Shown: positions 43,948 through 53,247, counted from the first letter of the stretch. The stretch: 64,000 nt of DNA from Cohnella fermenti (GCF_004801405.1 NZ_SSOB01000018.1:62001-126000); one strand, 5' to 3'. The notes: generated by a model from the letters alone, not told the origin. A program made the numbers and translations.

Positions 43948-45606
43948 TTAACGGGATTGATAGAACGCATTGACTTCTTTGGTGATTTCGTCCCCGCCCA
44001 GAGAGTGCCAATTATCCACGAACTTATCGAAGGAATCGATCGACGTGCCTGTTATGATTTTGGTAAACGTCTGGTCCTCGAGATCGTTAAGCGTTGCGCT
44101 GTATTTGACCATTGCTGGCGTAGGTGCGCCGTAAAACTCGTTCTTGACGTAATGCGCAGGCGTGAAATAGTACTGATCCAGTACGGAAAGCGAAGATTCC
44201 GGTCCGAATATCTTCCCGAGCCCCCAATCGGTCTTGTCCGTGCTGCCTTCCTGCAGGCGAATGACGTTCTCGTAATTTTGCTTGGCTTGAGCTGTATTGC
44301 TGCCGGTCAGCAATCCCTCCGGGTCTCCCGATTCGATGGCCTTGGCGATTAGACGCTGATTGTACAAGTTGCCGTCCGGCGTGCTGATATTGGCGGGGGC
44401 ATAATTGTGAACCATTCGCCCCTCCGAATCCGTCACATAACTGGAATCGTTGCTCTGCTTGTCTACGAACAGATTGATCATATTGATGAAGGCTTCGGGA
44501 TTCTTGATGTTCTTGCTCGCGACCAGATAATACGAGAATCCGTTTTTCACTTCGCTTTTGGCCGGATATTCAGCTTCGGTCAGAGCCGGTTGCGGCACGA
44601 CGATCCAATCGGCGTTCTTATCCTTGTCCCAGGAATCCATCAAATTAAGCGGTGCGACATAGTTGTCGTAAATCATGCCGATCTTGCCGTTCGTAATATC
44701 GGTTTTGACAACATCCATGCCCTTCGTGTAGAATTCCGGGTCGATGTACCCGTTCTTATACATCTGCTGCAGCTTGAGCAACGCATCGCGCATCTCCGGC
44801 TGAATGCTGCTGTACACAAGATTGCCGGAGCCATCCGGCATCCAAATGCTGCGGTAAGCGTTATTGCCGTTCAGAAATCCGAAGTAATTGTTCAGGGTCA
44901 TCCCGAGCCCGATCGTGTCATCGGCGTTGTTCCCGTCCGGATCTTGCTTGGTAAACGCTTCCGCAATTCTCATGACGTCGTCTATTGTCTTGGGCGCCTC
45001 CAGATTCAACTTGTCCAACCAGTCCTTGCGAATGTACAGCATCTGCTCGGAGTCGGTCTTCCAACTGTTGGCCTGGACGACGGCATACATCTTCCCATCC
45101 TTCATCCCCGCCTGAAGGGCATCCCCGCCATCCAACATCATTCGTTCCTTCAGTGCCGGGGAAGCATACTTCTCGTAGGCATCGGTCAGGTCTGCCAGCA
45201 GTCCGGCCTTCAGCGCCTGCTCGTACCCGGTCGCGTCAAGCTGCAGGAAGTCGGGAAGATCGCCGGTCGCAAGCATTAACGCGACTTTCTCGCTATATTG
45301 TGCCGATGGCGCCGTCCATTTGTACGTAATCGTGACGCCGTATTCGTCCTTGGCTGCACGCGTCCAAATATTGTTCTCGATGTCCTCTCCATCCGCGAAC
45401 GTAACGTTGGGGTCCAACATCTTTACGCTTGTCAATTCGATCGGGCCGGCAGCCGAAGCTGCGGACGATGCAGGCGATCCCGCTTGCGATGCGGAACCTG
45501 AAGGAGACGCGTTCTTCTCGTTGGATGAATCATTCGAGCAGGCAGATACAGCCACTACCGCCATTACGCCGACCAGTACGGATACGAACGTTCTGTTGAG
45601 CTTCAT
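43948..45606 (-). CDS. Sugar ABC transporter solute-binding lipoprotein
   Basis: 552 residues. Signal peptide with lipobox AVSAC and anchored Cys23, then a Ser/Gly/Ala linker. The family-1 binding fold is clear (VAYKWT-like TITYKWTAPSAQYSEKVALM, LATGDLPDFLQL, AFTKQDPDGNNADDTIGLG). It captures the substrate of the permeases at 42961 and 42064. ATG with AGGGGAG. A promoter with TTGACA and TATTAT and a cre-like site lie upstream (45734-45790). The neighbouring GH127-like gene suggests an arabinose-containing oligosaccharide. Confidence 0.92.
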   Translation of the reverse strand: MKLNRTFVSVLVGVMAVVAVSACSNDSSNEKNASPSGSASQAGSPASSAASAAGPIELTSVKMLDPNVTFADGEDIENNIWTRAAKDEYGVTITYKWTAPSAQYSEKVALMLATGDLPDFLQLDATGYEQALKAGLLADLTDAYEKYASPALKERMMLDGGDALQAGMKDGKMYAVVQANSWKTDSEQMLYIRKDWLDKLNLEAPKTIDDVMRIAEAFTKQDPDGNNADDTIGLGMTLNNYFGFLNGNNAYRSIWMPDGSGNLVYSSIQPEMRDALLKLQQMYKNGYIDPEFYTKGMDVVKTDITNGKIGMIYDNYVAPLNLMDSWDKDKNADWIVVPQPALTEAEYPAKSEVKNGFSYYLVASKNIKNPEAFINMINLFVDKQSNDSSYVTDSEGRMVHNYAPANISTPDGNLYNQRLIAKAIESGDPEGLLTGSNTAQAKQNYENVIRLQEGSTDKTDWGLGKIFGPESSLSVLDQYYFTPAHYVKNEFYGAPTPAMVKYSATLNDLEDQTFTKIITGTSIDSFDKFVDNWHSLGGDEITKEVNAFYQSR

Positions 45607-45690
45607 TTGTATTCTCCCCTTAGCATATTAGATAAATCATCCTTCAACTCCACCCATTGCCAATGCCGATACCCTCAGAACCCCCTCTTA

Positions 45691-45702
45691 ATGATATATC
45701 AT
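45691..45702. promoter_or_regulatory. Palindrome ATGATATATCAT in the binding-protein leader
   Basis: A perfect 12-bp palindrome about 85 bp before the start codon. TGATAT/ATATCA elements also occur before the GntR-type regulator gene (51699-51717), so this may be one of its sites. Confidence 0.4.
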
Positions 45703-45733
45703 CCCATTCGTCATAACTCCTTATAATAGGCGT

Positions 45734-45790
45734 GTTAACCGCTTACATAAATAATAAATTATCAATAATGTATTGTCAATATATCTTATA
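45734..45790 (-). promoter_or_regulatory. Promoter and cre-like site of the binding-protein operon
   Basis: Minus strand: TTGACA, a 17-bp spacer, TATTAT, then a cre-like TGTAAGCGGTTAAC (45734-45747) just downstream, where catabolite repressor CcpA would block transcription. The sequence GTCAATATATCTTATA (plus strand, ending 45790) is shared with the promoter region of the SLH gene at 50496. Confidence 0.6.
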
Positions 45791-45804
45791 TATCATGTTA
45801 AAAA

Positions 45805-48800
45805 TTATTCATTATACAGCCGATACATCAAGGTCGCCGTTTGCGCCCGATTGACGACAGAGGCCGGATTCAGCTTCGCGCCGTCGCCCAGAATGATCCC
45901 TTGCTCGACCAACGACGCCACGCTTCCGGCTGCATACGGCGCGATAAGCCGGCTATCGGCGAACGGCATCGGGATGGCGGCGATTCCGTCGCTCGGGTCC
46001 CGTCCCTCCTTCCAAGCCAGGGCTCGCTCCGTCAGCACGAACATGTCTTGCCGCGTCAGCACTTCGTTCGGCATGAAGTTCCCGCCGTTCGTCCCTTTGA
46101 CGATACCGAGCTTGCGCGCGATTCCGATCTCCTCGTAGTAAGCAGCAGCCGGTGCAACATCCGCAAAGCTGCCGTCAGCTTCTGCCGTCAGCCCGAGCGC
46201 CTCGACCAGCAACGCCACAAACTCCGCTCTCGTCACGGACAACTCGGGATGGAATCGGGAAGTTGCGCTCTCTGGAAAATAGCCCTTCGAAGCCAGCACT
46301 TCGATTGCGTGTTCCGCCCAGCCATATCGTGCCAGATCCGTAAATTCTTTATGGACGGTTACGACGGCATACGTACTGAAATGATTCGTGCGGAAGGTCA
46401 TCGCCTGTTCCTGTTCGTTATACCGCCCGCTTGGTACAGGTACGACGGCACCGCTCTCATCCAGGTACCGAATCGTTAAGTGCTCCGGTTCCTCAAGCTC
46501 CTCCGGCGAAGGAGCATAAGGCACGGTCACCTCGACCACCGCACGCTTGTTTGCCCAAGCGAAGGCGCGGCCGTCCACATCGAGAGAGATGTCCACCGCC
46601 TTGCGGCTCTCAACGACAGGCTGCAAGTCCGGCGGCACCGCCACTTCCGTTATCGCGACCCCGATATGTTGAGCGCCTTCGGGAAGCGAAATCCCGTTCA
46701 TCATTCGACCGGGCAGCGAGACCCTCCCGAGATCCGTGACCATATCGATCGTCAGATTAGTTGTCGCCGATTGAAGCGCGTCAACCGGCAATACAAGCCT
46801 GTATGCTCTCGCACCGGATTGCGGCGGAATGGCGACTTCGATTGCAAGCGGCATTATTCCTTGTTGGCCGCCTAACGCAACGGCGCGTTCGAATACGGAT
46901 TGAGCGAGCTGCGCCGATACCGTTCCCGTTGCCGGATCATAACGGGTTGTCGCCGCAATCGCCACTCGTCCCGCCGCATCCACACGGATATCCGAACTTA
47001 TCCCGGTTGTCCCGGAGCCGTTGACCGAGGACTCGGGCTCTTCCGATTCCTCGGGCTCCTCGGATTGTTCGGGTTCTTCGCTCTGCCCGGGGTCCTCCGT
47101 CAGATTGGCAATCGGCGCTACGGATATCGTTCCGTTGCCGGATGACGTGAAGAACGTCAAGTACGTCTGACCAGTCCCTCCGAGCATCGCAGTCAGATCT
47201 CCATCCGCCCCGTTGTACGTCGTCGTAATGGCAGACTTGCCATCGATCCGTATGTGCCATACGCCGTCAATCCGTTTGATCTGCACAGCATGCCAATCGC
47301 CGTCATTAAAGGCGACCAATTCGTCTCCCGGGGACAGAATCGTCCCGTCATGCAGTTGCTGTGTCGCGGCTGCCGCATCCCAGCCTTGGCCGGCAAGCGT
47401 ATCGACGACTCTGATCGTTGCCGGAGAATACGCGGCAAGCTCGCTTCCGCTGTCGTCGGGCGTTCCGAACAAGACGGCCTTCAAGCCCTGGCCATCCCCC
47501 AAGCCGCTTGAGCCGGTGTTGTCGAGCGAGAAGCCCACCCAGTCATAGTCCGAACTGTCGAACCTGACCTTGAAGGCGACATCCGATCCGGTAACCCGCG
47601 TATAGGCGGAATTGCCCGCGAATGTAATGGTGCTCTCGTCTCTGTTCTGGTGCACAACAGCCGTCGAATTCGAGAAATCGAATTCCTTGTCCGACTTCGT
47701 CTCTTCCACCTCGATACTGCCTTGCAAGCTTGAGCTGAATAAGGTCAAGTACGTGCGATTGGTGCCCTCCAGCATGGCCGACAGATCGTTATCCGCATTC
47801 GCATACTTATTGGTGAACACCTCATAGCCGTCGACACTCATCTGCCATACGCCTTCGTCGCTGCCAATCTTCACCTCGTGCCACTGGCCGTCGAACAGAT
47901 TCTCCGTCATGGCGCCGGCGTCTTGCAACGGTCCGTCGTGCAGTTGCTGTGTCGCGCTTACGGCATCCCAGCCTTGGCCCGCTCCCGTATCCACAACTCT
48001 GGCGGTAACAGGAAGACCCGCCCCCTCCCATAGAATGGTCCGCAAGCCTTCCCCTTCTCCAAGCCCGCTGTGCCCCGTGTTATCCAGCGAGAGACCGATC
48101 CAGCCGCCATAGACCGACGCATTGTCGATTGTCCTGATCTTGAACGACAACTCGGAAGCGGTGGATATACTGTAAGCACTGTAACCGTCAAAAGAAATCT
48201 CGTGAATATTGCCGTTCTTCGCTACCGTCGCAGATGACTCGCCGAAATCCAGCGGTTGCTTGGGCAGAAGCTGCTCCACTTCGATCTCCCCTTGGTTGTT
48301 CGCGCTGAAGAAATTCAAGTACGTGCTATTGACGCCTCGCAGCATGTACGTCATCTCTTCGTCGGCAGCCGGATACTTCTGCGTCATAACCTCATAACCG
48401 TCAATGGTCATTGACCAGACTCCGCCCGTATTGTTCACGACAACCTCATGCCACTCATGGTCCGCCAGTTGAACATCGGAGTCGCCGCTGCCCAGCAAGC
48501 TTCCGTCGTGCAATTGTTGCGAGGCGGCTGCCGCATCCCAGCCTTTGCCCATTGCCGTATCGACGACACGCGAGGTTACCGACAATCGATTGTCCGCCCA
48601 CAGAATGCTGCGCAATCCTCTGCCGTTGCCCAAGCCGCTCGGGCCGAGATTATCAAGGGACATGCCGACCCAGCCTCCATAGCTGGCTGCATCGCCATTC
48701 AGCCGGATTCTGAACGCCAGTTCGGAGGCCGTGCTCAGCGTATAAGCGTTGCCCCCATTGAACTGGATCGTACTGACGTTCCCTGTTCGCGTCACATTCG

Positions 48801-50364
48801 AAGTTGAGGCGGAAAAGTCAAAATAGGTGGCGCTGCCATTATCGACAGGAAGACCGGCGGGGCTCAATGAAGAATCGTAGAACGCGTCGGCCTCGAAGCC
48901 TTCCGGAAGCGTATAAGTATCCGGATCATACGGCGTCCATTCGAAATAAACCAAATAAGAATCGATTCCTTCGCTATAATCCAAAGCGTGGGTGTAAATA
49001 TCGATCATCGGCCAGCGCGCCCGCTCATGCACGCGAAGCGGTATAACCGCGGTTCGCACCTCGCCGGAAGACGCGGTTGCATCAACCTCCGGGAGGGCGT
49101 ACATGCCGGGCATAGGCGCAACTTCCGGATGAGGAATGACGACCTTGCTTACTTCGGGCAACGCGGAGCCCGGCACCTTGACCCATCCGGACAGCTTGTT
49201 ATGCCCGCTCTCCAGAGCAGCCTCGCCGGTCAACGTCAGACTGCCGATTTGAAGATCCAGATTGGAAGCGCTATCATTTGTTTGCGAGTAGGAGCCTCCG
49301 TACGTCGATATCCTTGTTCCGCTGACGCCTGACCAGGTCTGTTCGACAAACTGCGCTGCCGCTGCCGAACTATAAGCGACCAAATAACCGTCACGCGCGA
49401 GCGGCATATAGAATCTGCCGTCGGCTCCAATCGTCTGGTAGGTGGTGTAATCGAGTCCCGTCAACATCGGAGTCATTACATTATTGCCCGGATTAAACCG
49501 CGCAAGCAACGCGGAATTGCCGTTATCCCAGGCATTGGACTCCCCGACTACATACAAATAACCTTTGTCATCCGTAATCAAGCCGCGGCCGCGCCACACA
49601 TATCGGGAATCTCCCCCGGCAACGGCGGTCACTTTGCCCGCTTGCGTGATGCGATACAGCTTCCCGCCGGAATAAGAGACGCCGATAAGCGGCACGTCGC
49701 TATGCTGGCTGTACGTCTGCACGTAAATCGTACCGTCGTCGAGGACGGCGATGCCTTGCGCTCCGCCAAGCGATACCGCAACGGAGGACACGCTGCCCGT
49801 GTCTTGCGTCCACTTCAGCACGGCCCCGTTCTCGCACACGACATATACGTTATCGTATTTATCCAGAGCGATTTGTCTGGGGTGCGTCAAATTCGGAATG
49901 ATGACCGTCTTGCCGCCTGTGATCGGATCGTAAATTCCGACATAGCCGTCGGTCCCATCGCTGTCGATGCCATAAACGATGTTGCCGTCCGCGTTCACGG
50001 CAATCGCATACAGTTGAGGCACTCCGATATCCATCTCCGTCGTTGCGGAGAACAGCGACACATAACCAAAGCGATCCGGCACTGTTTTTTTGATTTTCCC
50101 GGAATAATCGGCGTAGTAAATCGCGCCTTCGGAATCGGAGGCAATGCCGTAGGAGCTGGAGCCGATTGCACCTGCAATGAATACGCCCGTTGGCATCCCG
50201 TCGTTCGACATCGCCTGATCCAACTCCGCAGGAAGCTGTGAATTCAGGTTAACCGTCGGATCGATCAGCGGATCTACCCCGGTTATCGCAGCGCTGGCAA
50301 CATAAGGCGAGACTGACATGCATACAAGCAATGAAGCAATAATTATCCTGGCCATTAATTTCAT
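45805..50364 (-). CDS. Large cell-surface protein: propeller, three LamG-like domains, three SLH domains
   Basis: 1519 residues from the ATG at 50364, with AAAGGGGAG upstream. A signal peptide (about 1-25) precedes a beta-propeller-like region (to about 360; DGTIYVQTYSQHSD, LITDDKGYLYVVGES). Three lectin/LamG-like repeats begin near 515, 705 and 895, each with SLDNxGxSGLGxGxGL, then VDTxxGxGWDA and QQLHDG. An acidic EPEQSEEPEESEEP linker (about 1090-1110) leads to a further domain and three SLH motifs (about 1341-1519; FTDLARYGWAEHAIEVLASK) that bind pyruvylated wall polymer. It probably displays sugar-binding domains at the surface near the transporter at 42064-45606. Function otherwise unknown. 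Confidence 0.85.
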   Translation of the reverse strand: MKLMARIIIASLLVCMSVSPYVASAAITGVDPLIDPTVNLNSQLPAELDQAMSNDGMPTGVFIAGAIGSSSYGIASDSEGAIYYADYSGKIKKTVPDRFGYVSLFSATTEMDIGVPQLYAIAVNADGNIVYGIDSDGTDGYVGIYDPITGGKTVIIPNLTHPRQIALDKYDNVYVVCENGAVLKWTQDTGSVSSVAVSLGGAQGIAVLDDGTIYVQTYSQHSDVPLIGVSYSGGKLYRITQAGKVTAVAGGDSRYVWRGRGLITDDKGYLYVVGESNAWDNGNSALLARFNPGNNVMTPMLTGLDYTTYQTIGADGRFYMPLARDGYLVAYSSAAAAQFVEQTWSGVSGTRISTYGGSYSQTNDSASNLDLQIGSLTLTGEAALESGHNKLSGWVKVPGSALPEVSKVVIPHPEVAPMPGMYALPEVDATASSGEVRTAVIPLRVHERARWPMIDIYTHALDYSEGIDSYLVYFEWTPYDPDTYTLPEGFEADAFYDSSLSPAGLPVDNGSATYFDFSASTSNVTRTGNVSTIQFNGGNAYTLSTASELAFRIRLNGDAASYGGWVGMSLDNLGPSGLGNGRGLRSILWADNRLSVTSRVVDTAMGKGWDAAAASQQLHDGSLLGSGDSDVQLADHEWHEVVVNNTGGVWSMTIDGYEVMTQKYPAADEEMTYMLRGVNSTYLNFFSANNQGEIEVEQLLPKQPLDFGESSATVAKNGNIHEISFDGYSAYSISTASELSFKIRTIDNASVYGGWIGLSLDNTGHSGLGEGEGLRTILWEGAGLPVTARVVDTGAGQGWDAVSATQQLHDGPLQDAGAMTENLFDGQWHEVKIGSDEGVWQMSVDGYEVFTNKYANADNDLSAMLEGTNRTYLTLFSSSLQGSIEVEETKSDKEFDFSNSTAVVHQNRDESTITFAGNSAYTRVTGSDVAFKVRFDSSDYDWVGFSLDNTGSSGLGDGQGLKAVLFGTPDDSGSELAAYSPATIRVVDTLAGQGWDAAAATQQLHDGTILSPGDELVAFNDGDWHAVQIKRIDGVWHIRIDGKSAITTTYNGADGDLTAMLGGTGQTYLTFFTSSGNGTISVAPIANLTEDPGQSEEPEQSEEPEESEEPESSVNGSGTTGISSDIRVDAAGRVAIAATTRYDPATGTVSAQLAQSVFERAVALGGQQGIMPLAIEVAIPPQSGARAYRLVLPVDALQSATTNLTIDMVTDLGRVSLPGRMMNGISLPEGAQHIGVAITEVAVPPDLQPVVESRKAVDISLDVDGRAFAWANKRAVVEVTVPYAPSPEELEEPEHLTIRYLDESGAVVPVPSGRYNEQEQAMTFRTNHFSTYAVVTVHKEFTDLARYGWAEHAIEVLASKGYFPESATSRFHPELSVTRAEFVALLVEALGLTAEADGSFADVAPAAAYYEEIGIARKLGIVKGTNGGNFMPNEVLTRQDMFVLTERALAWKEGRDPSDGIAAIPMPFADSRLIAPYAAGSVASLVEQGIILGDGAKLNPASVVNRAQTATLMYRLYNE

Positions 50365-50454
50365 TCGCTTGCTCCCCTTTCCGTAAGCAACGGATCTAGG
50401 CTCCCTCTCGTCGACAGGAGTTCGCCCGCCTCCTATGTATGGTCCGGACATACA

Positions 50455-50513
50455 TAAAAGCGCTTACAAATAAGGTTAGCAAAAATATTTATATAGGTCA
50501 ATATATCTTTATA
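50455..50513 (-). promoter_or_regulatory. Upstream box and cre-like site of the SLH-protein gene
   Basis: A cre-like TGTAAGCGCTTTTA (minus strand, 50455-50468) and, 30 bp upstream, GTCAATATATCTTTATA (50497-50513) shared with the binding-protein promoter. TTGACC here may be a -35, but the -10 is poor. The shared layout suggests common control by CcpA and the GntR-type regulator. Confidence 0.5.
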
Positions 50514-50554
50514 CAAAAAGTATATATTTTAATTCATTAATTATATCATTGATA

Positions 50555-51661
50555 TCATATTTCAATGATTTTAGGATCTACTTTAATGGTCTGCGGCTCT
50601 GCGGCTTGTTCGATGCAATCGATTAGCAGCTTCGCAGAGCGTCTTCCCAATTCCTGCGGGGACTGATCGACATAGGCGGCGGGCACGATGCCGCCATAAT
50701 AGCCGCTAGGCTCGTCGCAGCAGACGATCGTAACGTCCCGACGATTCAATTGGGCGCAGGCAAGGCTTACAAATCTCGCCAACAGCGCATCCACCGTGGC
50801 AATAGCGTTAAGCTGAGGGCGTTGTTTAATAAATTCCACGATGCTGTCGGGCACCGTCTCTCTCGGCTGCGCCCATCCCGGCATAATCAGATCATTGGGT
50901 CGCAGCGTCAATATGCCATCCTCGGACAGCGGCTTGACGCCGCCATTGACCAGCCCTGCCTGGAAGCCGAATATTCTCTCTTTGACGCCATACGTAAACG
51001 ACGAAGGATAGGTAATCAATCCGATCTCGCGCAATCCCTTATTCAACAAATACTCGGCCATCAGCGCGCCGGCCCGCTCCGTATCGCAATAGACGCTATT
51101 CGTACGGATGTCGCGCATTGTTTTCTCAACGAGCACGAGCGGATACTTGTTCAAGGCAAGACGAATGATATCGTCGTTAAAGTGCTCTTCCGAATTGGCA
51201 AAAACAATTAGGCCGCTCACCGGCACATCCAAAAGCTCGCGCAATGCCTGAGATTCATTCTCAAAGGAGGCTACTCTTTTATAAATGACAAGGTAGCCCA
51301 GCTCGTTCAACGCGGTTTCGACGCCGGCGAACAATTGGGCCCCATAGTGCACTTCCATCCAATGGAACATAAAACCGATGATTTTTTTCTTTTTTTCAGG
51401 TTCAGGCTCGACGATCTCGGTTATTTCCGCCCGTTTCCGTTCCGCCACGAACGTTCCCTTCCCCCGATGACGATATAACAGCCCCTCGTTCACCAATCCC
51501 ATTACGGCGTTCTTGGCGGTGATTCGACTAACGCCGAATTGTTCGCCGATTTCCTTCTCGGACGGAATTTGATAATGTGCCGGCCATTCGCCGGAGGTGA
51601 TTTTCTCACTCATATTGAGCTGGATTTGCGAATAAAGCGGCAGCTTCCCGTTTGATTTCAT
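50555..51661 (-). CDS. GntR-type regulator with LacI-like sugar-binding domain (AraR architecture)
   Basis: 368 residues from the ATG at 51661, preceded by GGAGGAGAG; an upstream GTG is less likely. A GntR winged helix (LPLYSQIQLNMSEKITSGEW, IPSEKEIGEQFGVSRITAKN) is fused to a periplasmic-binding-type effector domain (IIGFMFHWMEVHYGAQLFAG, VSGLIVFANSEEHFNDDIIR). This is the architecture of AraR, the arabinose repressor of bacilli. It heads the sugar locus 36829-50364 and probably represses it until a sugar binds. TGATAT-N7-ATATCA at 51699 is a candidate autoregulatory site. Confidence 0.9.
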   Translation of the reverse strand: MKSNGKLPLYSQIQLNMSEKITSGEWPAHYQIPSEKEIGEQFGVSRITAKNAVMGLVNEGLLYRHRGKGTFVAERKRAEITEIVEPEPEKKKKIIGFMFHWMEVHYGAQLFAGVETALNELGYLVIYKRVASFENESQALRELLDVPVSGLIVFANSEEHFNDDIIRLALNKYPLVLVEKTMRDIRTNSVYCDTERAGALMAEYLLNKGLREIGLITYPSSFTYGVKERIFGFQAGLVNGGVKPLSEDGILTLRPNDLIMPGWAQPRETVPDSIVEFIKQRPQLNAIATVDALLARFVSLACAQLNRRDVTIVCCDEPSGYYGGIVPAAYVDQSPQELGRRSAKLLIDCIEQAAEPQTIKVDPKIIEI

Positions 51662-51698
51662 GTTAATATGACTCTCCTCCACACGCACCCACTCGAAT

Positions 51699-51717
51699 GA
51701 TATGACAACTATATCAT
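51699..51717. promoter_or_regulatory. Candidate operator of the GntR-type regulator
   Basis: Inverted repeat TGATAT-N7-ATATCA 38 bp before the start codon, in an AT-rich promoter-like stretch. Similar palindromic TGATATA elements are seen at 45691. Confidence 0.4.
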
Positions 51718-51758
51718 AATTGACATATCACATCAATCACATGTCGGCTTCTTGCCGG

Positions 51759-51804
51759 CGAACGACCTTGTTGGTGTCCCCTTCGTTCCCCCGCTCGTCC
51801 CGGA
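51759..51804 (-). pseudogene. Fragment of a cstR-like gene (3' coding end)
   Basis: 46 bp match the 3' part of cstR (about 29835-29880) at roughly 40 of 46 positions. The minus-strand frame reads RDERGNEGDTNKVV, against LDERENGGDTNKVV in the intact protein, then departs. It has no start, no cysteines and no flanking homology. It adjoins the decayed hairpin repeat at 51825, so both may be debris of one rearrangement. Confidence 0.65.
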
Positions 51805-51824
51805 TCGTTCCGGATCGTCCACCA

Positions 51825-51910
51825 ATTTCCACATAAAACCGTGCGGAGAGCCTGCTATCGGACTGTGCGAATGGTCGGTCGCTCTGATTTATCACATCAA
51901 ATTCGGCGCG
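51825..51910. repeat. Four-hairpin interspersed repeat, decayed right half (copy D)
   Basis: CCACATAAAACCGTGC (from 51829) matches the third hairpin end of copy C, and TGATTTATCACATCAAATTC (from 51885) matches its fourth hairpin. The left half is missing. The stop codon and last codons of the FAD oxidoreductase at 51892 lie inside this remnant. Confidence 0.6.
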
Positions 51911-53247
51911 AAGTCTTCTCCGAGCCATACATCCTGCTCGACCAGCCGCTGCTGAAGCTCGCCGACGGAGATGCCGCGCGAGCCGACGCCGTCCCGCAGT
52001 GCCAAGGCGGCAGCCGTTCCCGAGGCCTGCCCCATGGAGAAGCAGTTCGGCATCACCCGAAGCGAGCCCTGGACCGCGCGATCCGAGGATACGCAGCGTC
52101 CGGCGACCCACAGGTTGTCGATGCCGACCGGCAGCAGAATCCGGTACGGCACGCCGTGCGACACCCCCGGCGGCAAGTGGTTGAACGTCATCGCGCCTTG
52201 GCTATTGGCGAGATGAATGTCGATGTAGTAGGCGTTGCGGGCGATGTCGTCCGTGAAGGAACGCGCGGCGAGGAAGTCGTCCACCGTCAGAATGTAGTCG
52301 CCTTCGATGCGCCGGGTCTCCCGGATGCCGAGCTGCTCCCCGCTTGCCGCCATGTGGGCGTGCTCGAAGCCCGGCACATAGCGGCGGAAGAACTGCAACT
52401 GGCGTTCCGCCGTGCGGCGTCCTTCGATTGCCCCTCGCGTCAAGTCCTCGGCAAGGGTGCCGTCGACGCCGAACACATGGCCGAAGTTGACGCCCACGAG
52501 GCAGTCGCTGACCCAGGCAAGGCCGGAGATCGACTTGCGTCCCTCCGGCAGCGCGCCGTCGGCGATCGCCCGCTCCACGGTCCGGTGCAGTTGGCCCGTA
52601 TCCCCGCTCTCCTCAAGGAACTTCCTGAACCGCGGACGGTCCACATTCGCAAGCAGATAACACATGCTGCCGGGCTGAAGCTCGCCCGCTTCGCCGCCCT
52701 TCTGGAACGGAACTCCGGCCAGCGCGGCAATGTCCCCGTCTCCCGAGCAGTCGATGATGTACCGGCAGCGGATGACGGAACGTCCCGTCTTGTTGACGAC
52801 CACGACGCCTTCCACCGTCTTGCGATCCGCAGATAGAAGCACATCGTACACGAAAGTATGGTAGAGCGGCACAACACCATTTTCCAATATGGCATCGTCA
52901 TACACCCGCTTCAGCACCTCGGGATCGATCGGCACCCAGTCCAGCATGTCTTGGTATTCCTCGCGGTACCCCGGATTGCACGCCAGCTTCATCCGCTCCA
53001 TCAGCGCCAGGCCGAGCCCGCGGATAATCGGCTTCCGCTTATCCGTGAAGGGGCAGAAGGCCGGGACGAGCGCAACCGTGCCCATGCCGCCAAGGAACCC
53101 CCGCTGCTCCACCAGCATGGTGCTCGCTCCCCCTTGCGCGGCGGCGATGGCCGCGGCGATTCCGGACGCCCCGCCGCCGATGACGAGAACGTCCACCTCG
53201 CGGGAGACCGGGACGCTGGCGGCCGGCAACGTTGTATATTCGCTCAT
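51892..53247 (-). CDS. FAD-dependent oxidoreductase (FAD_oxidored family)
   Basis: 451 residues from the ATG at 53247, with GGGAGG upstream. The Rossmann dinucleotide motif (VDVLVIGGGASGIAAAIAAA) is followed by VEQRGFLGGMGT and, mid-protein, CRYIIDCSGDGDIAALAGVP; the C-terminal NLWVAGRCVSSDRAVQGSLR closes the FAD site. The family is often found in Paenibacillus and Bacteroidetes glycan loci and is thought to oxidise or reduce sugars or derived acids; the substrate is unknown. The start overlaps the GH130 stop by four bases. The last few codons come from the decayed repeat at 51825-51910, so the natural C-terminus may have been replaced. Confidence 0.88.
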   Translation of the reverse strand: MSEYTTLPAASVPVSREVDVLVIGGGASGIAAAIAAAQGGASTMLVEQRGFLGGMGTVALVPAFCPFTDKRKPIIRGLGLALMERMKLACNPGYREEYQDMLDWVPIDPEVLKRVYDDAILENGVVPLYHTFVYDVLLSADRKTVEGVVVVNKTGRSVIRCRYIIDCSGDGDIAALAGVPFQKGGEAGELQPGSMCYLLANVDRPRFRKFLEESGDTGQLHRTVERAIADGALPEGRKSISGLAWVSDCLVGVNFGHVFGVDGTLAEDLTRGAIEGRRTAERQLQFFRRYVPGFEHAHMAASGEQLGIRETRRIEGDYILTVDDFLAARSFTDDIARNAYYIDIHLANSQGAMTFNHLPPGVSHGVPYRILLPVGIDNLWVAGRCVSSDRAVQGSLRVMPNCFSMGQASGTAAALALRDGVGSRGISVGELQQRLVEQDVWLGEDFAPNLM

